64,000 bases of DNA from Ciona intestinalis (lineage: Eukaryota; Chordata; Ascidiacea; Phlebobranchia; Cionidae). The stretch is from the NCBI RefSeq assembly GCF_000224145.3, contig NC_020166.2, positions 4,816,726 to 4,880,725 on the forward strand. The letters run 5' to 3'. The translations under genes and the position numbers were made by a program. The notes beneath the pieces are model-generated. The model was not told the origin of the DNA. It did no database searches and saw only the letters and a list, made by a program, of their open reading frames with translations. Positions 11,774-23,700 of the stretch are shown in pieces; the stretch's first letter is position 1; the number at the start of each line of letters is the position of its first letter.

Positions 11774-11941
11774 TTTTGCATATAATATCCAAATACCCTG
11801 ATCGTGTTTTAAACAGTTAACAACGGTCTACGGAAGTCGCAAGGATACGGTTTGTAATTTGTTGATTTATCTTTGTTTACCACTAAAAGGACGGAAAAAT
11901 AGAATGATAATGTGTCATATCTTTTCACATCCTACTATATT
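11774..11941 (-). mobile_element. MITE, subfamily A, inverted
   Basis: Reverse-oriented and lacking one terminus: catataatatccaaataccc, gatcgtgttttaaac, then tttcacatcctactatat. It abuts the previous copy, giving a head-to-head-like pair. Confidence 0.75.
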
Positions 11942-12068
11942 ATATTTAAACATCACGCTGAGCTTATACAATGCTTTAAATATTTCGCACCTATAGATAC
12001 AAGAGTTGTATAAAATGTCGCCATATTTAAAACCGAAGCCGGACGATTTTTACTTATTATTAGTTATA

Positions 12069-12254
12069 GTATAGGATGGGGGAAGATGGGACACCTTTTC
12101 GAACTATTTTCTCGTACATTTTGGTAGTAAACAAAGAACATTCAAAGAATTATAAAACCTTGTCCTCGTGACCTTGTTAATTGTTTAAAACACGATTAGG
12201 ATATTTATATATTTTGTGCTAAAGGTGTCCCATCTTCCCCCACCCCACTATATA
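12069..12254 (+). mobile_element. MITE, subfamily A
   Basis: Complete ends: tataggatgggggaagatgg and gtgtcccatcttcccccacc, followed by ctatata. The interior lacks about 15 bases compared with the longest copies. Confidence 0.85.
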
Positions 12255-12262
12255 ACCGGTTT

Positions 12263-12598
12263 CTAAATGCACAATCGCTGTGTCCTCATAATGGTTATGC
12301 TTGTTTTGCTAGAGTCTGGACAACAGCGCTGTGGCTCCAAGTCGAGAACATGAATGACTGCTGCCCATCCTATGTCATGGTAACAATATGAACCCGAAAA
12401 TGAAACTCCTTTAATACCAATAGAAAGTAGATAAATGCGCATTAGTAAATCTGAAGTCGCCAGGTTTATAATCAACCAAGCGTTACTGTTTACAATGGCT
12501 GTATGTTTGAAAAAGGTTTTAAGCTTCAAAATATTAGAAACAATATCGACTAGGGGTACAAGGAGGCTTGTTTCGCCCAACAAACAACTGCCAACCAA
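12263..12598 (-). pseudogene. Fragment of a leucine-rich-repeat GPCR (relaxin-receptor/LGR type)
   Basis: A minus-strand open stretch encodes NSNAWLIINLATSDLLMRIYLL, the TM2 signature of rhodopsin-family LGR receptors (N-LA-SDLLMG-YLL), followed by SFSGSYCYHDIGWAA, which matches the extracellular loop 1 motif (Y-G-Y-HD--W) of relaxin/LGR receptors. The part before TM2 is only weakly TM1-like, and the part after GWAA loses similarity, as if shifted in frame. No initiator ATG, splice sites or remaining receptor domains are nearby. The best reading is a relic or an isolated decayed exon. A MITE ends nine bases from its 3' limit. Confidence 0.6.
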
Positions 12599-12898
12599 CT
12601 AAGTAACCAATCTTAGATTCGAACCGAAGCCTTCTGGTTTGCAACGGCTGTTCCTCCACATGTTTGAGCAATATTTAATTCCGTAACTTGAGCATTTTCT
12701 ATGTCATATATAAGAATTTTAAAATCAGGTGGTTTTGCTTGTATTCTACATTTGTAAATATACAATGGTAAGGAATTTACAAGACTGTCAGTAATTCCAA
12801 ATAAAAGGTGACTCAGGTAAAAGCTAAAAGGCCTCCTTACGCTTAAATAATTATAATTTTCAACTTTATACCAGAGTTCTTTAACTTTGGGTCAGAAA

Positions 12899-12972
12899 CA
12901 TGGCGCCCTCTACAACTCTTATATACAACTCTTATATCTACAACTCTTATATATCTTATAGAGGGCGCCATG
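12899..12972. mobile_element. 74-bp mini element with 8-bp target duplication (hAT-like)
   Basis: Perfect 14-base inverted ends, catggcgccctcta at 12899-12912 and its complement at 12959-12972, flank three tandem copies of a (ta)caactcttatat unit. The flanks are an exact 8-base direct repeat, gtcagaaa, at 12891-12898 and 12973-12980. An 8-base target duplication is typical of hAT transposition. Confidence 0.75.
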
Positions 12973-13555
12973 GTCAGAAATAATACGCGAATATTAAAGT
13001 TTCTGTTTTGCATGATACGCATCGATCAGCCAGTGTTTTTAAATACTAGTTTGGAAGTGTTTTAATTCTTATAGCGTTTTTTTGTTAGAAGTGTTTCTAG
13101 TCGCCCTTATATCGCGTTTGTAGTCGCTCTTCCCGAAACACAATCAACCGCTACAAATATTATGAATCGTCGTGCACAATTAATATTAGGGGCATTCACC
13201 CGAGCGTTTATTTTAAACCAAAGTTCATAAAATAGACTGTTTTAAACATGCCTCGGCAAACCGGATATGACGTCATTGGTTGGTTTATATACATTCATGT
13301 GTTGCCAAATAAGCAAAGAATTTAAGTCCGTGTTCCAGTGGGGTAGGGTTGTATGGTTATATATGACGCCAGTTTTATGTCATATGCGTATAACAACATG
13401 AAACATAAATAACTTTGAATACGATAGCAAGGAAATTGAAGCCACGAAGAAAAGGAAATTAACAAAAATGACAATAATGATGAGTAATTAATGTTTTCTA
13501 GTGCGTTTTAATTTTTACGTTTATTTTTAAACACTTAATTTGCAAATATATTTTC

Positions 13556-13602
13556 AGGTTAACCTAATTTAAATACAGTAATTAAACTTTATAAAAAGTA
13601 TC
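13556..13602 (+). promoter_or_regulatory. Splice acceptor and short 5' leader of thioredoxin
   Basis: A T-rich tract ends in ttttcag at 13557, 45 bases before the ATG. Because the coding sequence is uninterrupted, this is either the acceptor of a 5' UTR intron or a spliced-leader trans-splice site, which Ciona is known to use for many mRNAs. Confidence 0.45.
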
Positions 13603-13923
13603 ATGGTTATTGCAATCGCAAATAAAGAAGAATTCGAAAATCAATTGGCCACAGCTGGCAGCAAACTTGTGGTGCTCGATTTTTTCGCCGACTGGTGTTG
13701 GCCATGCCGTGAGATTGCCCCAAAGTATGAAAAAATTGCTGGAGAAAATTCAGAGCAGGCTGTCTTCTTAAAAGTTGATGTGACTGTTGATCAAACTCTG
13801 GCATACAAATATAAAGTCACCGGACTTCCTACTTTTATTTTTTTTAAGCACGGAGAGAATATAAAATCATTCTCCGGGGCCGACGAGGATCAGCTGCGAT
13901 CAAACATCGAAACATTGAAATAA
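13603..13923 (+). CDS. TXN: Thioredoxin with WCWPC active site
   Basis: A single uninterrupted frame of 106 residues, the usual length of a cytosolic thioredoxin, which reduces protein disulfides using NADPH through thioredoxin reductase. The fold is complete: KLVVLDFFADWCWPC at the active site, REIAPKYEKIA helix, VFLKVDVTVDQ strand, cis-proline in GLPTF, FFKHGENIKSFSGAD near the end. It aligns along its whole length with vertebrate TXN, including FSGA. The redox motif is WCWPC instead of WCGPC; the variable position between the cysteines is a tryptophan, which would alter redox potential or partner choice. No coding introns and no signal peptide are present. It could be an expressed retrocopy, but no poly(A) tail or target duplication is evident. 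A 5' acceptor lies 45 bases upstream. Confidence 0.9.
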   Translation: MVIAIANKEEFENQLATAGSKLVVLDFFADWCWPCREIAPKYEKIAGENSEQAVFLKVDVTVDQTLAYKYKVTGLPTFIFFKHGENIKSFSGADEDQLRSNIETLK

Positions 13924-14782
13924 ACATTTCACTGAAACAAAGACTGCTGTAACAACTAATCAAGAGCTGGAGTTTATATTTGTACTTCTAAATATATTCA
14001 TCATAAATTTATAATAATCATTTTAGTTTGTTGCAATTTTTTTTCGGTAGTAACTAGCAGCGATACCTTTAATATATACAGTAACGTGAATGTGCTTATT
14101 ATTAAACGTTATTCGTTACGTTTATTAGCTAGAATATATATTCAATTATGCAGATTCAGTACATGTGGGATTGGGTGTATAGATGTTATAACACAGCGGG
14201 AAACTTCCTGTCCGTGGTTATGCATGACTATCGACGACTGTGAGTCAAAACAATGTCCGACAATAACACCGGATATTACGAACTCGGGCGCATTACAATG
14301 ATAAACTAGTTCTTGGTGTGATCTCGTGATTAGACCGAAAAAACGTCAGCAGCTAACCCTTCCAAACAATACGAACACGCTTGGTGTCTTTGATTTGACG
14401 TCAGAAAGTTGTAACACATAACGACGCGAAGTATAACACATATGTAAGTGGGTTTAACGCTTGCATATGAACCGGAGATTACTTGGTCGGAGGTTGATGT
14501 CCAACAGCAGTGGCACCAACGGCGCCATAAACGGTAAATTATGTATACAAACAAGAGTTATAAATCAACGTTTATTAAAAACAATACGTAAAATAAACGC
14601 GCACTTACGATGTTACGTTATACGAAAGCTAAAAAAAATTTGATCACATGTTGATTGCGTTTTGAACATAACAAATCACATATTAATCGTCGCAGCCAAA
14701 CACGAAACTAAGTTGTGCAAAATAATTAAAAACATTGAACCGTGGATACAGATAAGCAAATATAACGCCTGAACAACAATTT
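13924..14782. other. Spacer between thioredoxin and Tbx20
   Basis: Convergent 3' ends of thioredoxin (+) and Tbx20 (-). The sequence is AT-rich with only short chance ORFs; no gene seen. Confidence 0.5.
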
Positions 14783-17700
14783 TCAATGTTCTGGTTTTGG
14801 AGCGTTCTTTACTGGCTTATTTTCACTCGTACTGGTGAGTGTGTTAACGGAATTCAACGCTGGTGTCATTAGATACGGGTGGAAACGACGGAGGACTTGA
14901 TAATGTGTTAGAGCTGCAGCAGCAGCTTGAAGACTCTGGTTTCGTTGTAATGTGAAATGTTGACTCAACGTTGAACTTAAGAAGACAAATAAGGTTAATC
15001 TTTGCATGCTATTATGAATTTAGAACACATTCAACATAATGTCCTACACGCATATAAGCATAATATGTATCGTGAGGTGATGGGGTCATTAAGCAAAATA
15101 TAAGATGAATGAATAAATGTATAACTTATTAGTTCTCGCGTGGCGGCGCAACAATATAATCGTTATAACACCGGTGCTCTTTTTCATCACTTCGTGCCCA
15201 CTTACGAGTTACCACAAATTGTCATTGCGAAAGATTGGTGCTTTATTATATTTTAGGTTTGGCAATAGAAGCCATTGGACTGGAGCAATGGTGGTTTTGC
15301 ACAGCAACGCATACGCCAACACCGGTAACAACGACCAACTTCAAAAACTTGTATTTTTGCATTGGCATATTTATTTCAAAATATGAGGTAAATTTTTACG
15401 ACACCAACTACAATTTTTATTAAAACTATATTAAAATTCCCAATTGTATTTATAAACGTCAGTACTTTTAGCCACACAGAAAAAAAAACAAGCAAAATTA
15501 TCAATCACATCGACTATGCGTTGTAACTCCTATATAAGCTGGCACGAGGTGTATGAAACAGACTACCCGTGAAGGACTGTCATTGCCCTGCCGAGCGAGG
15601 AGATATATATGAGTGTCGTTCATGCATTTGTGTCAAAGGATTTTCAATTCTCACCCGAAACTCGGAGCGTTTCTATACGAAGATGGCGAGGCGAATCTTG
15701 ACAAGGCGAGATTTTGAACAATGCGAGGAAAATCTTGTTGAGTTGGAAAGGAATCCCGTCTTGATGTTAAACGGAGTTCTATCAGTTGAGTAATGAATAA
15801 TTAGACTTTCTTAAAATGTATAATACTGTGGGGCAATATAGCATAATATACTGTGAGAACCTAAATCCCATATTTTCTCTTGTTTTAAGCAATTAGCAAT
15901 GCTCTAGAGTGGGGATTCTTTATTTATATGAGTATTCTTTGTGTATTACCAAAAGGACGAGAATAAAAACATGTCCCATCTTCCCCACCCTACAATACGA
16001 TGAAAACTAAACTATAAATGATAAAAGTTGATGTAACTTTTCAAGTTGATTTTGGTAAAAATGAAAACTTTATATCAACAACCCTGTAGTATTGTGTAAC
16101 TTCTAATAAAAAAAGACCAATATTCCTTTGCGGTAGCGCACATTTTATACACTATTGAGTTGCATATAGTAATAACAAAATTTCAAAAAATAACTTAATA
16201 TGTTTTTTTCATTAATATTATTTATAACTCAAAAAGTTAATATGATCAGCCGTACAAAGCAATGTAGCGTTAAAACATACCCTGGTGGCCGTAACTCTCA
16301 TGTAGCAGCATCCGCATGTTAGCGGTAGAGGGTTGAACTAGACGAGCATCTGATAACATGCCTTCGACAGAATCTCTGAAACACACGGAACAAATAAGAT
16401 AATTATATTTAAAAACTGTTAAATTTTAGGTGCAACATTTGTTTTGCTGATATAAGGCAGTTGAAGGCATAACATATGTTATATTATTTACTAAAATATT
16501 TTTTTTAAATATTTTTTAAAACATAGAGACGCCGATACTGCGTGTAAATATTATTTTTTTCAAACAATTTTCTTGCGCGTTTATTAGACTTTATTATTTA
16601 CTGATATTTATTCGCATTATTGGTTAAACGTTTTCGCCAATTTATTCATTTTTTCCCAAGTAATGCGTCTAATTATTGAAAAACTTTTTTGCGTCAGTGG
16701 GTGGCAGGCGCAGAGATCCAGGACAAGAATATCTATTTCCTGGTCGGTGGGCCTACTTTGTCTTGCACAGCGATGATCCACACTGCACTAGAATGGTGCC
16801 ACGTTAATCCGATAAACGAGCAGCGGCTTTTAACGGCCGCTAAGATCGCTGCTAATTCGATAGAACCTGGGTCGGTTTTAACTTCGTTACCCCTTGCTGA
16901 GGCGAGCTAGTGATGCCAGCACTGTTTGCTCTAACCTCTGGGCAGCTTTGAATTTAATATTTTCTTTAAACTCGGTGTTTTCTGTGGGTATTTTTTAGCT
17001 TTGATTGTGGTTTTTAATATTTTTTCCTTCATTTTTCTTTGATTATGTAATATTAAGTAAACAACAGACACATAACCGACTTATTGACATCTGGACATTT
17101 TTGTTTAATTTTTCATCAATTGACATGTCAGCGGAATGTCACAGTCCGCCAACCACACAGCTGGCAGCAAAACACGGGTGGGCAGCTCTGTAGGTGGGAG
17201 CCAGACGCGAGAACGTTCCGGGGAATTCATTAGCGGAGCCGGGTTGTGTTTTCGATTTTATTAACGCGGCCGCTGTGTCGATCGGCTGAAAGGGGCGCGG
17301 CAGTTGGCAAGTGCTTTGCAAATGTGTGACGTGTCGCGGAGCACGGGACGAGGGAGAGGGTACGATATCGAGTAAAAATTGACTTCTGACGAGATCACTC
17401 TTAAAACGGCCAATTAATTATTCATGGAGTCGCTTTATAATGATGTCGGCCACCTAAGCTTTTAGCTGAAAACAGCACGCTTTGATTTCATTACCCCAAG
17501 CGCCGAATATTTTGCTGCACTTTAATTTTCAAACCCGGGCAAGCGTTCGTGACGTTGATTGGACGCTCACTTTCGTGTCACGTGCCCGCCTTACCACTGC
17601 AGGTCGTTGCGATTGGTTTTCATATTTTTAGGTGAATATTTTTCTGCCGCCATGTTTAAAGATGATCGAAAATGAAGGGCGCTGCTGTTCGCCGTTATAA

Positions 17701-20700
17701 TGTGGCGTCAAGGTGCCATCATAATCGGTTTATGAGATGTCACAGTTAACTTTGTTACATCATACTCATGCGACAGACGACACCTTTACGCCAAGCAAAG
17801 TCAATTTAATCGCTCTATCAAGCGACCGGTAACACAATATGAGTCATTTAATGTTGAAGCTTAAATGGATAAATAATGAACAGATATAACTCAGCCGAAT
17901 AGAAATCCATAAGCTAATAAAATAATCGCGCCTTTCGATTTGGTTATGGGCCTATCACGCCACATTGCGCACAATTTTCGTAATAACTCTTGACTCCGGA
18001 TATAGATATATCAACTTAGAGTCGCATTCGTCTAAAACTCAAATGCGAAGTCTCATTGTATTTGTTTAAATTCGAAATATTCAATCAAATTTAACATTCA
18101 ATTGATTCTCAAATGGTAATTTATTTTAGGCGACGCAGAATGTGCAACAAATAAACTGCCGTAACGACAAATTGAATACGAATAATACCGAAATAGCGTT
18201 CATGGTATTCTGCATTAGATCAGCTATGATATAAACACAACTTTTGGAATGAACTTATAAAAACATAACCAACCTTTCAAATTCGTTCATTCTTGAAGAA
18301 TCACGAAAACCTTTTGCGAATGGGTTACTGTCGATTTTTAGCCGTGTGATCTGAGGTGAAAACAAATAAACTTTTAAACTTTCCAACAGTTCGTTAAGAA
18401 ACATAATGAATATAGAAGGGTGGGGTAAGATTGAATTTGTTTCCTTCTTTTTTAACGTTCCATTTCTTTAAACGAAGAATACTTACAAAATTAAATAACC
18501 GCATCCTCGCGACTTTAAACTACAGCGTTGGTAATTCTCAAAAACCCGATAATAAAATATGAAATATTAACGGAATTCATCTTACCCCAAAGTACTATAA
18601 AACCGGAAGTGCTCACTTAACACATGTTTTTTTTTAGGAAAAAAAAATATATATATATTTGATGGAACATCTTTTAACGAAATGTTAAAAAAGTACAAAC
18701 CACTTTCCCATCTTTTCGTTAGAAATTCCACCATTGTAATAAAAAATGTATACGCTGACCTACATTAATTTATAAGTCGAATCAAGTCGATGGGAAAAAT
18801 TCATGATAAACGGTAATTGATCAACCATTTGCTACAGAGGAACGCATATGACATGAAACTAGTTTAATGTTAATTTGTTACTCCGACATGTTTATTTAGA
18901 TATTCGATGATGTTGATATGTAATTTTAACTCCTCTAAAAGTTGTTAATTTAACTATAGGCTAATAAATAAACACGCTAAGTTCACACATATGACTTTGC
19001 ACCTGCACAAACACCAAATAGAACTTTCAAAATTAAACTGTGATTACAATGCATCTTCTAAGACCAAAACAAAGTCTATATCGTTCATAGTTAAGCAAAT
19101 TGTAGAGGGAATCACATAACAGTTATATAAATGAGCTGTACACGCTCCTTTATTTATCATTTATACGCACTTGTATTTCGTTATTTAAACTTGAATTTGG
19201 AAAAACATGTGTAAGTATAAGATGTTTGAAACAGAACCCCCGTGTTATAAAGAGGATAAAAACGTTTCATTCATTTACAAGTATTGGACAACTAGCTCAA
19301 ACTTACCAGTTGGTTCTGATAAGCTGTAACAGCTGTGAATTGGGTTTCCGGGAAGATAAAAGTCTTATATTGCTCCTTTGTAAGATTAGATAAGTCAGTA
19401 TCGTCTCTGTCTTTTCTTATAACATGTATACGTGGTTGATATTTGTGCATTGAGTTAAGGATCACCTGTAAACAACATTTGATCAATTCTTTTAATGTAC
19501 TGCTGGGTAAGATGGATACCGTTAGCAAATAATTTCTCATATTTTCAGGGCGTGTTTTAACAATCTTTCAGGGTCGTAATTAAAGTATTCATTATCAAAA
19601 GCAATGCTTCCAAAATATCTTATGCCTGGCAGCCACAGTAGCTCGTCCAATTTAGTAGTAAGCAAAGAACATTTAAAGAGTTATAAAACCGTATCCTCAC
19701 AACTTCCATCATATACCACTGCTAATTGTTTAAAACACAATCGCGATATTTGAATATTATGCGCTGAAAGTGTCCCTGTTGCACCCAACAGAGATTACAA
19801 CAAAAGATTAATGAATAGTTTAAGTTAGAAAATGCAATTTAAACGAATAAAATACTATATACACGCACGCGAATATAACTCGCATGTACTGCTACTGAGC
19901 TGTACAATATGAGTGTCTTTGTACGTATTAATGTTTAGATTTGTACTATATGCTATGAGGTATGAGTATCTCTTTTAAAGTCACGCGTTTTAGAGTCATC
20001 TTTTAGAGTTTTAAAATCATATTTTATTAGTAATGTTCTTTTGGAGTCGCGCGGCTATGATAAGATGATTCGGTAATTTATTTTGTTTAACACCAAACAA
20101 TAAGGCGGGAAAATGGTCACATCTTACACCACCCTTTTATATGTACGCAGTTTACCCCATCTGAAGTTACCGATATACAATCTGTCAAGTATAAATTTTT
20201 GTCGACATTAACATTATTATATAGTACTTCAATACTTTTTTTCCTTAAATTACTTTTTATCAAAACTTGTGTGGTGCATATTTCTACATGGCTTACATTT
20301 TGAAACAGGTTGCGTAACAAGAAATGAACATAAAACCCGCGTTTGTAACACAGTGTATTGGAATGGCAATACTGCGACGATTGCATGTAAACCCGCGATA
20401 AACATAACTTTGTTCGTTGTCGAGTGATCAATTACGTGGAGTTATAATTACATCGAAGCGTCAGTGTGCTTTTAACAATCGATCAGCAGAGCGCCATTCG
20501 CGTATTCCAGCACTTGAACTTCGTTATATGGCTGCTCATTTGTCATTCGCTATCTTCGCCGTTGACAATCCGCTACTTCTGCCTCACTGACGTCACGATC
20601 TCAGGCGACCCTGCATTTAGTCCAAGTTGAACAACGCCAAGTGATAAAAGCTTGAACCAAGTGTTTTTATTTTCACTCGTACCGGCTCCAACCCGCTCAC

Positions 20701-23700
20701 GCGAAGCCGTCGATACTTTTCTTTAAATACCTCTAGCCGGTAAACCTCAGTTAATAAACGATAGAATAAATTAAACCCTTTGCCTCTGATATAGCCTTAA
20801 AACGCTACAGTTTCAATTCTAACCTCAACGCATTGAAATGCCTGCAGATCACAGCGCCCAATCCGCCACAGATTCGCAGTGATAAGGATAAGTAAACTAA
20901 TTAATCATTCCAACCTCTTACGTCCTGGGACAGGTTCGGGTAAAGTGTTAAGTCGCTAACAACGTCTCATGCAGATAGCTATCATTCAAGGTCGAATGTT
21001 ACAAATCTGCCACGACCAAGGACAGAACCTTATATACAATTCCGATGCGTTGTTTAGCTATAAGACCTAATTGCTACTGCTGACCAATTTTGGTGTAAAA
21101 ACGAATCGCTTTTTGGATCTGTTGCAACATATTTATTATAGGCCACTACAGCTGGTATAAAATACCTTTTGGTGTTGTGAACGACTGATATGGAATTATG
21201 CTGAACGTTACAAATAATTGACACATGCAACTACTGTTACTTCTTTACACCAAAATAATGGCCATTATAAAGGATATATACCACACCACAGTCTCAAACA
21301 CACGAACATAAACTTTCTTTAAAAAAATCACGTGGCGAGTTCCAAAGGATCGCTTTTATAGGACTGGAATGCGGCAAGTAAAATTTAAGCAATCAGAGAA
21401 CAACGAAAGGAAACAGACAATTAACATTCGCCTACTTGTTATAACACAGTTTACAAAACAATAGTTACACAACTGTATGATTTTTACAAGTCTGTCTGCA
21501 ATTTGTTATACAAACTTTAGAGGTCGACCGAAAGCATTCGCGACACACGTTTATGAAAAGTAACTTATTTTGCCTGGAAGATTTGTACGAAAAGCAATTT
21601 CAAAATTTTGGATGCAAAAAAACTAAAAGTTGATTATTTTTTTCATGGAATTAAAATTTTAAGAAATTACTCACGTGACTATTTTGATCCAGTTCGTTAT
21701 TGGTCAGTTTTAGTTTTTCAAATGAACACATTTGCTTGCACACTTGAGCACCGCTTAGTGGCGAGTCCGGATGTACATAGAGTCTCGGTTGAAGAGGAGG
21801 ATCAGCTTTACCTGGGATAGAATCGGGATGTTGGTTTATCACAGTAAGGTAAAATTGAATATGGTTTTATTTTATTTTCTCACCACATAATTGGAAGTAA
21901 ACAAGTAATATTTACAGAATTATATCAACATAGCCCGCGACTCTAAAAACGGGTTGTAAGTTGTATCAAACACGACCAGGATATATATAATGTATGTTGA
22001 AACAGAGTCCTATTTGACCCCACAGTAATATATCTTGTTGGAGTAAAACTATTTGTGTTCGTGTCGCAATTGATAATTTATAAACCTTAAAATTGAAGTC
22101 GATCGGTTGATCACAAATAAATCGACATTTAAAACATCCCTTTTCAACAATTCACCACGACCTATGAGGATCGTGAGGATACGGTTTTATATTTACAAGT
22201 TTTTAAATATTCCGTGTTTACACCTGTGACGATATAATATATTACAGCATGTGTTTTTTAATTAACAGCGTCTTTACTTTTAATAAAAATAATACACACA
22301 GATAAATTTAACGAATAAGGAAAACGCGTGTTTACATAAGTCGCATGTTGATAGAGTCCGATTTGGGTTTTAATTAGAAAATACAGAAAACAAACGCATT
22401 TAAAATACGTGTATATAGATATATGTGTAGTCGGCAACTATAGACATTAAAATGCTTGAAAAAAAACAGTTGTAATATAGGCTACAGTAGGCGGGGGAAG
22501 ATAGTAGACCTGTTCATTTTATTTTCTCGTCTAATTTGGTGGTAAACAAAGAACATTTAAGGAATTATAAAACCGTAAACCCACAACTTCGATAGACCGT
22601 GGTTAATTGTTTAAAATACGATCAGGATATTTAGATATTATGCGTTAAAAGTGTCCCATCTCCCCCCACCATTCTATATAGCACCTAAGTCCAATTTGTT
22701 AAACTTTGCTATATGTTTAAAAAAATGATTGGTGAATGCGGTAGCGTATAATTATGATTATAACTGTAAATATGTTGTACTTTGTAATAATTGGTTGAAC
22801 AAAAGTATCCATTAAAACAAACGTGATTTAAAACTTTTACATTTAACTTTAAACTCTTACCCGCAACTAACCAGCTTGATCTATGATAAGCATATCTGTA
22901 TCTCTTATTATCTACTGGAACGATGTCCATGACAACGATGTATTTTTCATTCGCGTCTCCTTTGCAAAATGAGACTCGTACGGTTGGGAACATTCGTCTG
23001 TACGAAACATTTCATTTTTTTGAAATTAGTCAAGTTGTAGATTAGTTAAGTTTTACGCAATAAGCGTTCGTATAACAATTTCCTAAAAAAAGTTTATTTA
23101 AATAACTTGTAAAGCCATTTTACGCAAACAATTCGCGAAGCAGTTATGACCTGATATACAGCCGTGTTATGGTTTTGCATAATTTTTAAATAGAAATATT
23201 AAGTTTACCTTCCTGACTTTGTGATTATCATTTCAGTTCCGAGTTCGTGAAATTTTCCCCACAAATCTTTTGTTTCCAGAATACATTTTAAGTCTACGAG
23301 CGACGGATGTTTCGGTTTCGTCGATGCCGGAAGTTCCTCGGGAGCTGCGATTGTTTCCAGCGGGCTTTCAAGCTCCGATTTCCCGCCGCCATGCGACGAT
23401 TGACTACGGTGTTTGATCGTAACGTTTTTGGAATCGTCAAATCCCGATTTACCTGTAGGGATTATATAAATACATGTAACAGTGCACTACGTCGTTTTTC
23501 AAATTTTATTTAGTGCTTCTAAATAGCATATTAAAAAAAACGAAACAATTGTTTTAACTTTTCCGATACCTTTATGGATTTGTCCTTGGTGTTTAACCTC
23601 ATGTTTTTCATCAACCGTTGTAGGTTTGCTTTCTGCAATAAGAGACTCTATCGAAAAAGCGTTTGCCCGCGATGACATTTTCGTCGCTTTAGAATTGTCG

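Larger units (their letters stand above)
11044..13555. other. Spacer between the RS/RRM gene and thioredoxin
   Basis: Holds SINE pieces, three consecutive MITEs, a GPCR relic and a mini-hAT element (listed separately). 12,600-12,890 and 12,980-13,550 show no gene that I can see. Confidence 0.6.

Noticed and set aside
14783-15007. 74-residue ORF with an apparent signal peptide as a separate gene
   Set aside because: The 3' part fits better as the last exon of Tbx20 in the right phase. The separate-gene reading is kept only as an alternative in the findings.
15569-15793. Small plus-strand ORF with [11 protein letters not shown]
   Set aside because: Begins in a SINE fragment and has no family match or splice context. 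Could be the tail of a lost exon, but unsupported.
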